A DNA stretch of 64,000 nucleotides from NCBI GenBank assembly GCA_017591395.1, contig WEDG01004558.1, forward strand, positions 1-64,000, written 5' to 3'. The translations under genes were made by a program, and so were the position numbers. Each line of letters starts with the position of its first letter. Position 1 is the first letter of the stretch. The stretch comes from Schistocephalus solidus (taxonomy: Eukaryota > Platyhelminthes > Cestoda > Diphyllobothriidea > Diphyllobothriidae). Below, in pieces: positions 10,171-21,743 of the stretch. A model generated the notes under the pieces. The model was not told the origin of the DNA. It was given only the letters and a program-made list of their open reading frames with translations, and did not search any database.

Positions 10171-11690
10171 CTAACTGAGAGGAAAGTGTGACTCTCGGCG
10201 CCTTCTCCATGTGGCGCTTCTGCTGCTTGTGTGATCCCAACCCGAGAATATCCCGGTGCGGTAAGCGCCGTGACTAAGAAGGTGGCCAATTGCACTGAGA
10301 CCTGCAATCAGTCCAAGGTATATTTGTGCGGAGTGGCCAATTGGTAGTCTGAGAGTATAGATGCAAGGGCTCTTTAACATGAGCTCTGACACTCTCACAT
10401 CTGTGAGATGTGAGCCACCGAATTCCGTTTTGTGTGGAAGCCTAGAGTTTGTCTTCGCGGGGACCAGGTCATGTACGCGCAGATGAGATCATCAGCAGCT
10501 GCGTCCGTTCCCTGCACCAGTCAACTGACCAGCTTGTTGGGGCATGGGAATGAGAATAGAGAGTGAGATTGACGATTCAGAGCATTTTCCTCCCTGTAAA
10601 CAATCTGAAGGGCTTGCAGCTATCAAACATGCAACACCACAAAAAAACATGCCTATTAGGTCACATGCGCCTCCCTGAATTACCTGTGGTTGGACACTGC
10701 CAGCTATACCACAACACTTCCTGTCTCCGCATGCGCCTCTGCACCGCACACGATCACACGCAACACCACAAAAACAAACTCTCAGTCTGCATAACTGATT
10801 AAGAGGCAAGTGTGATCCTCGGCTCTTTCTCACATGACTCCTCTGTTGCATGTGTGATCTGAGCTCGAAAATATCACGGGGCGATAAACGAACTGGGTTA
10901 GAAGGTTGCCAACTGGCAATTGCACTCAGACCTCACAATCAATCCACTTTGTGTTGTGAGCAGTGGCTGACTGGTGGTCTGAGAGTCAGGCTGCGATGGC
11001 TCCTTCTTAACGTGACCTCTGGCTATCTCACACATGTGAGATGTAAGCCATTCAACCCCTGTTGTGTGAAATCCTGGTGCTTGTGTTCGGAGGGCCAGGT
11101 CGTGTATGTAGTACGCGTAAATGAGGTCACAAGCAGCTGCGCCCACTTCCGCATCAGACAAGTGACTAGCTCGGACGGTGGGTTGATTGTGAGGATGGGG
11201 TAGAGAGTGGGGTCGATGGTTCATCGCCTTTCCCTTACTATAAACAATCTGACGCATTTAAAACTATCACAGTGCGCTAAAAGCCGTGGCTTGGAGGGTT
11301 GCCAATTGATGGGATAACGTGGACCGCGTAATCAACCCAGTTTGTTTGCACGGAGTGGCTGACTGGCGGACTGAGAGTCAGACTGCAATGGCTCCATTTT
11401 GATGTAACCTTTATGGCACTCCCACTTCGTGGGATCCGAACCAGATTTGGCGGCACGCATAGGAGTAACTCCGAACGTGCCAGGCACCTGCGCCCTCTCT
11501 GGCCCGCGGTCTTCTTGAATTGGTCATGACACCGGACATATTTGGGGGAAGGTCAGAGAGTGCAATGTATACAGCGCAAGTCTACTTTCACCATAATCTA
11601 ATTCACGCGCAAGTCACTGTCTCTGCGCCATCTTGGTGTGCAGCACATGGTGGATCTCGTCGAACCTGTCAAACTGTCATGTGATAAGCG
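10171..11690 (+). repeat. Solo cluster of LINE-tail modules
   Basis: Four or so tail modules in a row without LINE coding sequence. An older module lies at about 10,220-10,640. An inserted scrap with zinc-finger-like coding (CTATTAGGTCACATGCGCCT, compare the LINE stop region) lies at 10,640-10,780. Then comes a module carrying CACACATGTGAGATGTAAGC (about 10,980-11,280, matching 58,370-58,680) and a final module (11,280-11,690) ending in CACGCGCAAGTCACTGTC. Module order matches the B tail from about 58,280 to 59,060. Confidence 0.8.
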
Positions 11691-14600
11691 GACTCCGTGC
11701 AGCCTGGTTAACGGATGTTCTACCCTAATCTAGTTCCCGTGTTGATTCACGGCATCTACAGCGTGGCTAGCTGAAGGAGCTGACGAGGTTGCAATATTGG
11801 TTAGTGCAGAATGGGTTTTGAGCTCATTCATACACAGTTGTCTCCCGAATTTCGACCAGGGACCTCTCAGAACATACTGTGCAGAATATTTGTACCAAAG
11901 AATAACGGACCGCAGGTAAGCTTTCCAGTACCGCTTCCTAACTATTTTGCGGCCGTCACGACTAAAATTATAAAGATTAGACCACGAGGATGCTGCAAGC
12001 TTGTGAGGCTAATCTACTGGTTTCAAGGCAGGAAAGGCATCCGACTTTGAGCACAAAAAAGATTGCAGTCCAGACCACGAATCGCTGAATCGGGAAAATC
12101 GATCAACCTCCCGTCTATTAGGCAGTACGCTGATATCGCAAGACGGAAAGGACCAGCTGTCAGCCACGCGACGCATGTGACCAACAGGGAGTGAAATACT
12201 TTGAATTTCTCGTCCTTTGTTTGTGTTAGTTCATGCCCCTTGAACGGATAAAAAAACCCCAAACCGACCCAATGTCTGAAGACTTTTCATGTTTACATTA
12301 AACTGACTTGCCTTCGTTATATTAAGATTCATTAGGCTGATATAAAGCGACAGTCAAACTAGACCGTTTAGAATCTTCATTTCAATAAATGTTTTAAATG
12401 CAACGGATTTCCGAGAAAAAATGTGTCTATCATGTGTCATTTCGGACAGTTGTGCCTGGTGACCATGCGCAGTTGACCAACTAACTGGCATAGAGATTAA
12501 ATAGCTTTCGAGACTTGGCAGTTTTGTTCTGAAAAAAATTCCATACTCGTTACCTCGGCATGCCATACCCTCTGTACTTTGTATGAGGTCGAGGGCATTA
12601 GCTTGCTTGCATGAAACAGCCTTTAATGCGACTTTACATTAATTTCAATAACTTACCAGGTCCAATCAGTCAACGCCCCACAATCGCTTCCAGGTCAACT
12701 TAAGGTGACTGGCCTCGGAGACACTAGCATTTACCTGCGGATGCATTTGAACTACACTAAAGTAATGGCGGCCCAAACAATGAGATAATCGGAATCAGGT
12801 GCCCAAGTTCCTATCCCTTTTAATAAATTCACGCGCGAGTCACCCTCCCTGCGCTCACCCTGGTGTAGGGCATAAGGCGGAAGCCGCTGTTCGCGACGAT
12901 CACATAGAAATCTGTTAATGTTATTTGTGTTTTGTTTTATAAACCACAAACTGACAATACAGTAGGACCAGAAGATCAATCATTGTCATTTTCTTCAGCC
13001 CCTTCCACCGATTATCGCTTGTGGGACGCTGGCCTTTGCAAAGCAGTGATATTCCGCAAATAAAGACGAGAAAATCCACGCGGAGATCGTGATTGGTTTA
13101 CCAAACTGATTGCATGGTTAGAGCTGGTTCGTTCGATGTAAAGGTTATCAGAAAATAAGGCTCCTAGGTTGGTTCGAAAGAACGTGGTAGTTTGACCGTC
13201 GAAGTTACAACGTCCACTGGCGCCCTACAGGTTAGGCCTATGAACAGTGAAATGTGCATGAAGTCGGTCAAGGTTCAGAAGACTTAAAACGCATCTGACG
13301 CACCCTCCTCTTCAAAACGTATCGTGTTCCCATGACAAAACGAAGTCAATAAAACCGGAACTGAGTGTGGATCCATTGCCTGTCAAAGCTGTACAGCCAA
13401 TCTACGCGTGCTACACACGACCTGATGCCTAACTCCAGAAGTGACGGGTTTCGTTAGGTGTTAGGTGACACATCTTTCATGCGTGAAAGTGCCATAGTCG
13501 CCACACTAATAAGAAGCCCATGCAGTCTGATTCTTGGCCCTGAATAGTACGAGTTACCCACTAAGCCGACAGCGTTCCAATCAGAATTTTAGTATGCCGT
13601 GGCAGATTTAAACACGCCAGATATATTATAGCGAAGAATTTGCCGCTTTGCCATAGGGATTGTTCCTTCAGTGTCAGCCTCATTCTCCCTTCCATGTCGT
13701 ATGCACCAGTCGGCTGCATGCGTCTGTGAAACGGCTACTGACGGTATTTGGCGCAGTGGCTGAGGTAGTTTGAAAGCCTCAATTCAAGGCTGCCACAAAC
13801 ACGCACAGTAGCAGTACCAAGGGCTCGCATTGACTCCACACTGCCTAATGAATCTGTGTCATTGTGCGATAACAAATCGCTGACAAATAAGCCTCTGGAT
13901 GAGCTGAACTGTCAATACTATCTGTGACTTCGGATTCGTTCACGATATTAATCTCTGATATCAGTGACGTCTGAAGCAGAGAGACTTATTCGAAATTACG
14001 ACATATTTAGATTGAGCATTACCCAAGAAATATAATATATACTATTCTGCCAGGGTTCACATCATTCTGTAAAAGGGAAACAAACAGGATATGACCACTC
14101 CGAAGAAAAGCTACCCCTCTTTCACTGTTTTCAAGGGCCTTAAAGTATTGTACGTAGTGGTTAAGGTGCAAAATCAGTCCGATTTCTCGCATTCAGTAGT
14201 CTTCCAAGGTCCAAGCATTTTCTACTGACGGTAGAGTTGTATGAACACGGCCATACGGCTAGCCAACTCAACCTTATGCTCGCATAAAGCGTTCATACCG
14301 ACCCTAAGGCTGCCTTGGCCAAACATGAACCCAGCATGCAGGTTCACACAGAGGTACAGCGATGAGAGAGAGAGAGAGAGAGACGTATTTAATTTTCAGA
14401 CGACTCCTTCCCCCGTACTCTCTTTCTCCTCACCCCCAACAACAACCTCCTCGCCTAACCCCCTAACAGAACTAGACGTCTGAACGCTCTCAACCCTGTT
14501 TCCCATACTTACTGTTTATTAGATGTTTAAACTCCTGCTACCCTAGACTCACCGAAATTGACTTCTTACGTTTCAAGGCTGAACGCTTGTAAGCTGCACA

Positions 14601-14826
14601 TGAGATCTCAATCATTACACTTTTCGCAAGATTAAGATGACCAATAGTTAGCACTGGGTACGGCAGAACGCAACTAAACTGTTAATCCTGTTTTGTTTAT
14701 GTGCGATTCATCCGGCGTACCTTTTATTACCTCTCTATGGCCGATGGCGACATATGTTAACCCGAATTAGCTGACCTTTCGCAAGTCGTTTTCACATGTG
14801 ATGTTTTAATTCCGCAAGTGACCTGA

Positions 14827-14831
<5 letters not shown>
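11691..14831. other. No recognised gene; one small tail fragment
   Basis: A short tail fragment lies at about 12,825-12,915 (ATTCACGCGCGAGTCACC, then CGCGACGATCAC). A short AG run occurs at 14,365-14,382. The remainder is unassigned. Confidence 0.45.

Positions 14832-14895
<64 letters not shown>
14832..14895. repeat. (TC)n microsatellite
   Basis: Uninterrupted TC dinucleotide run of about 64 bp. The glutamate/arginine-rich reading frame over it is an artefact of the repeat. Confidence 0.97.
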
Positions 14896-14899
<4 letters not shown>

Positions 14900-16264
14900 C
14901 GCCTCGAGACATGGAGATCGTTTGCTAAATGTACTTTAAATCCATATTTTTTGCTGATCGGAATTAGCTTTAGTAGGTAAAGGTGTTGTCTGTACACAAG
15001 CTTCGCAATTAGGATTTTAAATCCCGCCGAGGTTGCCAAGCTTTTCACAACGTGGCAAGTTTAAATATAAATTTGTTTTCCATGGAAAATATTTGCCGGT
15101 TTCTGACTTGGCGGGCTTTCGAAATTGAGCCGCCATGTTTATATCGTCTCCATTCACATATGAATTTTCTTTTGTGTACATACAGTAGGTTGCATAAGTC
15201 ATGCGATGTTTTCTGAAAATTTGATTGAAAAGTTAAGCGCTCAAGTAGCATTGTCATTGAGGCTCAAAATGCCTTTCGCTAAAGAACGCTGCATGTTTAC
15301 TGCAGTAAAGTTAAGAAAAACAGAAAAGATTCAGGTAAAATAGAAATTTCCTAAGCTATTTAATATCAGAGAGCAAAGTCCGTAGTTTTTCTGCATTTTA
15401 CTATAAAATAATATCGATAAAAGTAAGAAAGTTTCCAATTACTATTTGCTATTTGAAAATTTGATCCTTATTTGCTGAAAAGCAGATGAAGGCACTTTTT
15501 AAAGAGGTAACTTATTATAGAAAGGTTCTTTATTGATTTTAGTCAGAGTAATTTGTGAACTTATTTTATGAACGTTCATTTTTATCTGCAATGAGTTTTC
15601 GTGTTTGGGTGGAGCTACAAATATGAATTCAACGGCCAAGTTCAGTAAAACGAAGATCCAAAATCTGGCCGTTCTGGTAAATACTTTTGAGAACTATCTT
15701 ACTTTGAAGGTTTTGATGAACACATAGGACAGAAGTTAATTTATGGCCAAAGGATTAAAAACACCGAAAATCGTGAAATGTTCACAGGTATTTCAAGGAT
15801 GAGCTGACACTTACTGCAATTACATATTTAAAAATACCAATCAAGAAATTTAGCCCATGGAAATTACTCTTAGCATACACAAAATGGTATGTTTACGATA
15901 TATGGCGATAATTCTATTTAAAATTATTTATCGAAGTTACAGCGATTTATCACGTTTTGGACAAAGGCCACCTTTTTTAAAAAGATTTGGTATTTCTAGA
16001 CGAAGAAATATTACTTTTCATATTTCCTTTGTGTTTTACATTCCTATTGAGTTGTTTATTAGTATATCAAAGCCTTTGGACTTGCGTTAGTGCCGGGTTG
16101 CGAGTGATTATCAATCTTTCGCAAATGTCGGCACTTTGTATGTGATACGGCTGAAACTGTAAGTTAGTCCATTTTGCTCAGTAGATACCAATATTTACCA
16201 CTCGTTGGTTATTTTAAATTACAACCATAAGTTCATTTGCAGACGACGCCATCACCGTTTTGAA
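14896..16264. other. AT-rich sequence without recognised gene
   Basis: AT-rich DNA, particularly 15,280-16,230, ending at the boundary of the Penelope terminal repeat. No domain seen. Confidence 0.45.
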
Positions 16265-16518
16265 GGAAGAAAATCTGGTGCTAATTTCGCGACTCATTCA
16301 CGGACGACCGTTCATGCTGCTCACATTTGCAGCTTTCGGTCTCGGTTTATCGTTTGTTACCTTCCGGTAAAATTTAAATGAAATGATACTTTCAAAATAA
16401 AGCATAGCTCTCTCTTTTACGATGTAATTATTGTATTTTAAGGGGTGGGGTGGGGTTGGGCGAGGGAATGCCTTGGATCTAGAGAGGCTCTTAGGGTTGT
16501 ATATATATATATATATAT
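16265..16518 (+). repeat. Penelope-type terminal repeat, copy 1
   Basis: Starts with the last codons and stop of the PLE protein (GAAAATCTGGTGCTAA) and continues through a 3' UTR that includes an AATAAA polyadenylation-type signal near 16,398 and the GGGGTGGGGTGGGG stretch near 16,442. It ends in a TA run. It is near-identical to 21,721-21,968. The copies flank the SINE array and the PLE coding region as direct repeats, as terminal repeats of Penelope-like elements do. It lacks PLE coding sequence upstream, so alternatively it is the stump of an earlier tandem PLE. Confidence 0.8.
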
Positions 16519-17016
16519 CACTATTATCATATTCCCGATCACAACCGACAAAACAACGAGCCCGTGGCTCAATGGTAGAGCATTCGACTCAAATACCAAA
16601 GGTCACGGGTTCGAATCCCAGGTGTGCCACACTTGGGATTGGGAATGACTGGCTGATGACGGCTAATAAGCCAGAAATGGCCATTCCGGTCTCCCTTGTC
16701 TTTGTCGGTTCCATTCATCATATGATACACGTCGCTAGGCCGCCTGCGAGGAGCTCTAGTCTGAGCTCCAGGGCACAACGGAACATGCATGTTCCTTAAG
16801 CAGATCGGTGAGCCCCACACTATCATCATATTCCCGATCACAACCGACAAACAACGAGCCCGTGGCTCAATGGTAGAGCATTCGACTCAAATACCAAAGC
16901 ACGCGGGTTCAAATCCCAGGAGTGCCACACTTGGGATTGGGTATGACTGGCTGATGACGGCTAATAAGCCAGAAATGGCCATTCCGGTCTCCCTTGTCTT
17001 TGTCGGTTCCATTCCA
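16519..17016 (+). repeat. tRNA/hammerhead SINE units, plus orientation (two copies)
   Basis: Copy one spans about 16,519-16,817. It has a pol III A box at 16,565-16,575 (TGGCTCAATGG), a B box at 16,607-16,619 (GGGTTCGAATCCC), a hammerhead-like motif at 16,647-16,691, and a perfect 16-bp palindrome GGAACATGCATGTTCC at 16,780-16,795. Copy two (16,818-17,016) repeats this but stops at GGTTCCATTCC, followed by a short TA run to 17,033 where orientation flips. The tRNA-like fold is degenerate in the anticodon arm, so this is a tRNA-derived element, not a working tRNA. Confidence 0.85.
16647..16691 (+). ncRNA. Hammerhead-ribozyme-like motif (type I), plus copy
   Basis: Parts in order: stem I 5' strand GACUGG (16,647-652); core CUGAUGA (653-659); C; stem II GGCU, loop AAUA, AGCC (661-672); A; GAAA (674-677); UGGCCAUU (678-685); stem I 3' strand CCGGUC (686-691). 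The last A of GAAA plus UGG can pair with CCAU, a near loop-less stem III. The expected cleavage triplet is AUU, just before CCGGUC. The layout matches short-stem-III type I hammerheads of animal repeats, which usually act as dimers. Weak points are the C-A opposition at the base of stem II and the uncommon AUU triplet. A second plus copy is at 16,945-16,989. Activity is predicted only. Confidence 0.65.
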
Positions 17017-17033
17017 TATATATATATATATGA

Positions 17034-20000
17034 TAGTGTGGGGCTCACCGATCTGCTTAAGGAACATGCATGTTCCGTTGTAGCCCTGGAGCCTGGTGAC
17101 TAGAGCCCTCGCAGGCGGTCGCATAGCGACGTGTAGCATATGATGGAATGGAACCGACAAAGACAAGGGAGACCGGAATGGCCATTTCTGGCTTATTAGC
17201 CGTCATCAGCCAGTCATACCCAATCCCAAGTGTGGCACACCTGGGATTCGAACCCGCGACCTTTGGTATTTGAGTCGAACGCTCTCTTACCATTTGAGCC
17301 ACGGGCTCGTTGTTTTGTCGGTTGTGATCGGGAATATGATGATAGTGTGGGGCTCACCGATCTGCTTAAGGAACATGCATGTTCCGTTGTGCCCTGGAGC
17401 TCAGACTAGAGCCCTCGCAGGCGGGCGCATAGCGACGTGTAGCATATGATGGAATGGAACCGACAAAGACAAGGGAGACCGGAATGGCCATTTCTGGCTT
17501 ATTAGCCGTCATCAGCCAGTCATACCCAATCCCAAGTGTGGCACACCTGGGATTCGAACCCGCGACCTTTGGTATTTGAGTCGAACGCTCTACCATTTGA
17601 GCCACGGGCTCGTTGTTTTGTCGGTTGTGATCGGGAATATGATGATAGTGTGGGGCTCACCGATCTGCTTAAGGAACATGCATGTTCCGTTGTGCCCTGG
17701 AGCTCAGACTAGAGCCCTCGCAGGCGGTCGCATAGCGACGTGTAGCATATGATGGAATGGAACCGACAAAGACCAGGGAGACCGGAATGGCCATTTCTGG
17801 CTTATTAGCCGTCATCAGCCAGTCATACCCAATCCCAAGTGTGGCACACCTGGGATTCGAACCCGCGACCTTTGGTATTTGAGTCGAACGCTCTACCATT
17901 TGAGCCACGGGCTCGTTGTTTTTGTCGGTTGTGATCGGGAATATGATGATAGTGTGGGGCTCACCGATCTCGCTTAAGGAACATGCATGTTCCGTTGTGC
18001 CCTGGAGCTCAGACTAGAGCCCTCGCAGGCGGTCGCATAGCGACGTGTAGCATATGATGGAATGGAACCGACAAAGACAAGGGAGACCGGAATGGCCATT
18101 TCTGGCTTATTAGCCGTCATCAGCCAGTCATACCCAATCCCAAGTGTGGCACACCTGGGATTCGAACCCGCGACCTTTGGTATTTGAGTCGAACGCTCTA
18201 CCATTTGAGCCACGGGCTCGTTGTTTTGTCGGTTGTGATCGGGAATATGATGATAGTGTGGGGCTCACCGATCTGCTTAAGGAACATGCATGTTCCGTTG
18301 TGCCCTGGAGCTCAGACTAGAGCCCTCGCAGGCGGTCGCATAGCGACGTGTAGCATATGATGGAATGGAACCGACAAAGACAAGGGAGACCGGAATGGCC
18401 ATTTCTGGCTTATTAGCCGTCATCAGCCAGTCATACCCAATCCCAAGTGTGGCACACCTGGGATTCGAACCCGCGACCTTTGGTATTTGAGTCGAACGCT
18501 CTACCATTTGAGCCACGGGCTCGTTGTTTTGTCGGTTGTGATCGGGAATATGATGATAGTGTGGGCTCACCGATCTCCTTAAGGAACATGCATGTTCCGT
18601 TGTGCCCTGAGCTCAGACTAGAGCCCTCGCAGGCGGTCGCATAGCGACGTGTAGCATATGATGGAATGGAACCGACAAAAGACAAGGGAGACCGGAATGG
18701 CCATTTCTGGCTTATTAGCCGTCATCAGCCAGTCATACCCAATCCCAAGTGTGGCACACCTGGGATTCGAACCCGCGACCTTTGGTATTTGAGTCGAACG
18801 CTCTACCATTTGAGCCACGGGCTCGTTGTTTTGTCGGTTGTGATCGGGAATATGATGATAGTGTGGGGCTCACCGATCTGCTTAAGGAACATGCATGTTC
18901 CGTTGTGCCCCTGGAGCTCAGACTAGAGCCCTCGCAGGCGGTCGCATAGCGACGTGTAGCATATGATGGAATGGAACCGACAAAGACAAGGGAGACCGGA
19001 ATGGCCATTTCTGGCTTATTAGCCGTCATCAGCCAGTCATACCCAATCCCAAGTGTGGCACACCTGGGATTCGAACCCGCGACCTTTGGTATTTGAGTCG
19101 AACGCTCTACCATTTGAGCCACGGGCTCGTTGTTTTGTCGGTTGTGATCGGGAATATGATGATAGTGTGGGGCTCACCGATCTGCTTAAGGAACATGCAT
19201 GTTCCGTTGTGCCCTGGAGCTCAGACTAGAGCCCTCGCAGGCGGTCGCATAGCGACGTGTAGCATATGATGGAATGGAACCGACAAAGACAAGGGAGACC
19301 GGAATGGCCATTTCTGGCTTATTAGCCGTCATCAGCCAGTCATACCCAATCCCAAGTGTGGCACACCTGGGATTCGAACCCGCGACCTTTGGTATTTGAG
19401 TCGAACGCTCTACCATTTGAGCCACGGGCTCGTTGTTTTTGTCGGTTGTGATCGGGAATATGATGATAGTGTGGGGCTCACCGATCTGCTTAAGGAACAT
19501 GCATGTTCCGTTGTGCCCTGGAGCTCAGACTAGAGCCCTCGCAGGCGGTCGCATAGCGACGTGTAGCATATGATGGAATGGAACCGACAAAGACAAGGGA
19601 GACCGGAATGGCCATTTCTGGCTTATTAGCCGTCATCAGCCAGTCATACCCAATCCCAAGTGTGGCACACCTGGGATTCGAACCCGCGACCTTTGGTATT
19701 TGAGTCGAACGCTCTACCATTTGAGCCACGGGCTCGTTGTTTTGTCGGTTGTGATCGGGAATATGATGATAGTGTGGGGCTCACCGATCTGCTTAAGGAA
19801 CATGCATGTTCCGTTGTGCCCTGGAGCTCAGACTAGAGCCCTCGCAGGCGGTCGCATAGCGACGTGTAGCATATGATGGAATGGAACCGACAGAATAGGG
19901 AGACCGGAATGGCCATTTCTGGCTTATTAGCCGTCATCAGCCAGTCATACCCAGTCAAGTGCGGAACACCTGGGATTCGAACATGCGACCTTTGGCATTT

Positions 20001-20075
20001 GAGTCGAGCGCTCTACCATTGAGCCACGGGCTCGTTGTTTGTCGGTTGTAATCGGGAATATGATGATAGTGTGGG
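17034..20075 (-). repeat. Tandem array of ten ~303-bp tRNA/hammerhead units
   Basis: Ten head-to-tail units on the minus strand. Anchors, taken as the left edge of the ribozyme motif, lie at 17,171, 17,477, 17,780, 18,085, 18,388, 18,690, 18,994, 19,297, 19,601 and 19,902, giving steps of 301-306 bp. Each unit holds A and B boxes, the hammerhead motif, the 16-bp palindrome and a linker. A 79-codon shadow frame translates identically in five units, so the array is young or homogenised. The tenth unit is more diverged (small losses near 19,893 and 19,955). Short frames reading MAQMVERSTQIPK are shadows of the tRNA-like head. Confidence 0.95.
17171..19946 (-). ncRNA. Ten hammerhead-like motifs in the array
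   Basis: Each 45-nt motif on the minus strand repeats the structure described at 16,647: 17,171-17,215; 17,477-17,521; 17,780-17,824; 18,085-18,129; 18,388-18,432; 18,690-18,734; 18,994-19,038; 19,297-19,341; 19,601-19,645; 19,902-19,946. Motif sequence is conserved in all ten. Self-cleavage at each would cut a multimeric transcript into ~303-nt monomers, as described for retrozymes and Sm-alpha repeats. Here that is inference. Confidence 0.65.
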
Positions 20076-20380
20076 CTCACCGATCTGCTACACGTCGCTA
20101 TGACCGCCTGCGAGGGCTCTAGTCTGAGCTCCAGGCACAAAGGAACATGCATGTTCCTTAAGCAGATCGGTGAGCCCCCACACTATCATCATATCTCCCG
20201 ATCACAACTGACATAAACAACTTGAGCCCGTGGCTCAAATGGTAGAGCGTTCGACTCCAAATACCAAAGGTCGCGGTTCGAATCCCAGGTGTGCCACACT
20301 TGGGATTGGGTACTGACTGACTGATGACGGTTATACGCTCAGAAATGGCCATTCCGGTCTCCTTCTTTGTCGGTTCCATT

Positions 20381-20382
<2 letters not shown>
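20076..20382 (+). repeat. Plus-orientation SINE units closing the array
   Basis: Orientation flips near 20,085-20,098. A partial unit (linker plus the 16-bp palindrome near 20,142-20,160) is followed by a full head at 20,183-20,381, ending at GGTTCCATTCC and then an AT run. The hammerhead copy at 20,315-20,359 keeps CUGAUGA and GAAA, but stem II is disrupted (GGUU...GCUC) and stem I has one mismatch. Confidence 0.85.

Positions 20383-20449
<67 letters not shown>
20383..20449. repeat. (AT)n microsatellite
   Basis: About 67 bp of pure AT repeat joining the SINE 3' end to the truncated Penelope coding sequence. Confidence 0.97.
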
Positions 20450-20451
<2 letters not shown>

Positions 20452-20452
<1 letters not shown>

Positions 20453-21743
20453 CTTATATGTCTTCGACCCAGATGTTCATTGAAATTTCGGGTCTGACCC
20501 TAAAAAGTCTTGTCCGAATTATCTGACTCCATGTCCTGCACTTAATAATTTCAGAAATTATTTCCTTGATAAGTCCTGACGAATGTATTGTATCGTTCGA
20601 CGTTGTTTCTCTGTTTTCCTCTATACCGCATGACTTGACCATTGACAGCATAGAGCGATGTCTAGATCAAAATCCTATCGGTATTCCAAAGCAGCACATT
20701 TCAGACATGCTTAAGCTCTGCCTTAAGAACTATTGTCAATTCGATGGCAAATACTATCAACAAGTTAAGGGCACCCCAATGGGCTCTCCAATATCGGGGC
20801 TACTTGCCGAATTATTCTAACAGCGACTAGAAGAAGGCGTCTTACAACGTATCAAACCAAAGATGTGGCTCCGCTACGTAGATGACACATTCGTTATCAT
20901 AAAGACTTGTGACGTTGAGCAATTGCACCTGAGTCTGAATGGGGTCTTCCCGACTATACAATTTACACGCGAAGCTGCAACAAGAGATACACTACCATTC
21001 CTAGACGTGAAAATACAACGACTCGGTGATCGTGGACTCGCAACAAGCGTCCACCGAAAGGACTCTACTGCAGAAATCGTGCTTAACTATGCAAGTAACC
21101 ACCCTGCGGCCCACAAAAGAAGCTGTGTTCGCACCCTTTTCCATCGGGCCTTCCGCTTTTGCAGCAGCGATGACCTTCTTGAGAAAGAACTATCGTATTT
21201 GTATCAGTTCTTCCGGTCCAATGGATACCCAACGAGCTTCGTGAAAAATTGCCTTCGACGCCAGAGACAAACGCAGAACCTTGTTTCTAATGGAGATATA
21301 GTGCCACGGAAATTTTTATTCCTTACCTTACATGCAAGGTGTTTCCGAAAACAATCTCTCGACAATTAAGTCACTTTGGCATCTCTGTCGCCCACAAGCC
21401 TGCGTCCTCCATACGCGCAACCCTATGCAGAGTAAAGGACCCCCTTCCAAAAGAACAATTAAGCAATGTCATTTACCGCATACCGTGCGCCAACTGCCCT
21501 TCTGTTTACATTGGCCATACAGGCCGACGTCTTGGGACTCGCATCAACGAACATAAGCCAGCCATTCGCCGACGTGACCCCTTATCCCTCGTGTTTGCGC
21601 ACTCCCTTGAATGCGACCATCGCTTCAATTGGGACAGTACCGACGTGATCGCCATGGCCAACACCAAACAAGCTCGAGAATTCCTCGAAGCTTGGCACTC
21701 TAGCACAACTAGCATTAACGGGAAGAAAATCTGGTGCTAATTT
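20452..21743 (+). pseudogene. Penelope-like element protein: RT and GIY-YIG (broken)
   Basis: Encodes the C-terminal two-thirds of a Penelope-like retroelement protein. RT motifs in frame 1: SFDVVSLFSSIP (motif A aspartate, about 20,595), VKGTPMGSPISGLLAE (about 20,766), stop at 20,818, then LRYVDDTFVIIK (catalytic YVDD, about 20,872) and TLPFLDVKI (about 20,990). Two small frameshifts at about 21,325-21,345 lead to the endonuclease in frame 3: VIYRIPC, then VYIGHTGRRLGTRINEHK, with cysteines at the C-X2-C spacing (about 21,466-21,560). It ends IWC at 21,737-21,740. The N-terminal third is missing; coding begins right after the AT run. PLEs normally prime at breaks or telomeric ends with RT plus GIY-YIG. 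Confidence 0.9.

Noticed and set aside
16560..16635. Functional tRNA gene cluster
   Set aside because: A and B boxes are good, but the anticodon arm does not pair and the repeats carry SINE flanks; these are tRNA-derived elements.
16569..19729. Repeated 79-codon frames reading MAQMVERSTQIPK as a conserved small protein family
   Set aside because: They are shadow translations of the tRNA-like head, ribozyme and linker; conservation is explained by DNA repeat identity.
17034..20075. CRISPR-like array
   Set aside because: The period is ~303 bp with no unique spacers, and the content is eukaryotic SINE sequence.
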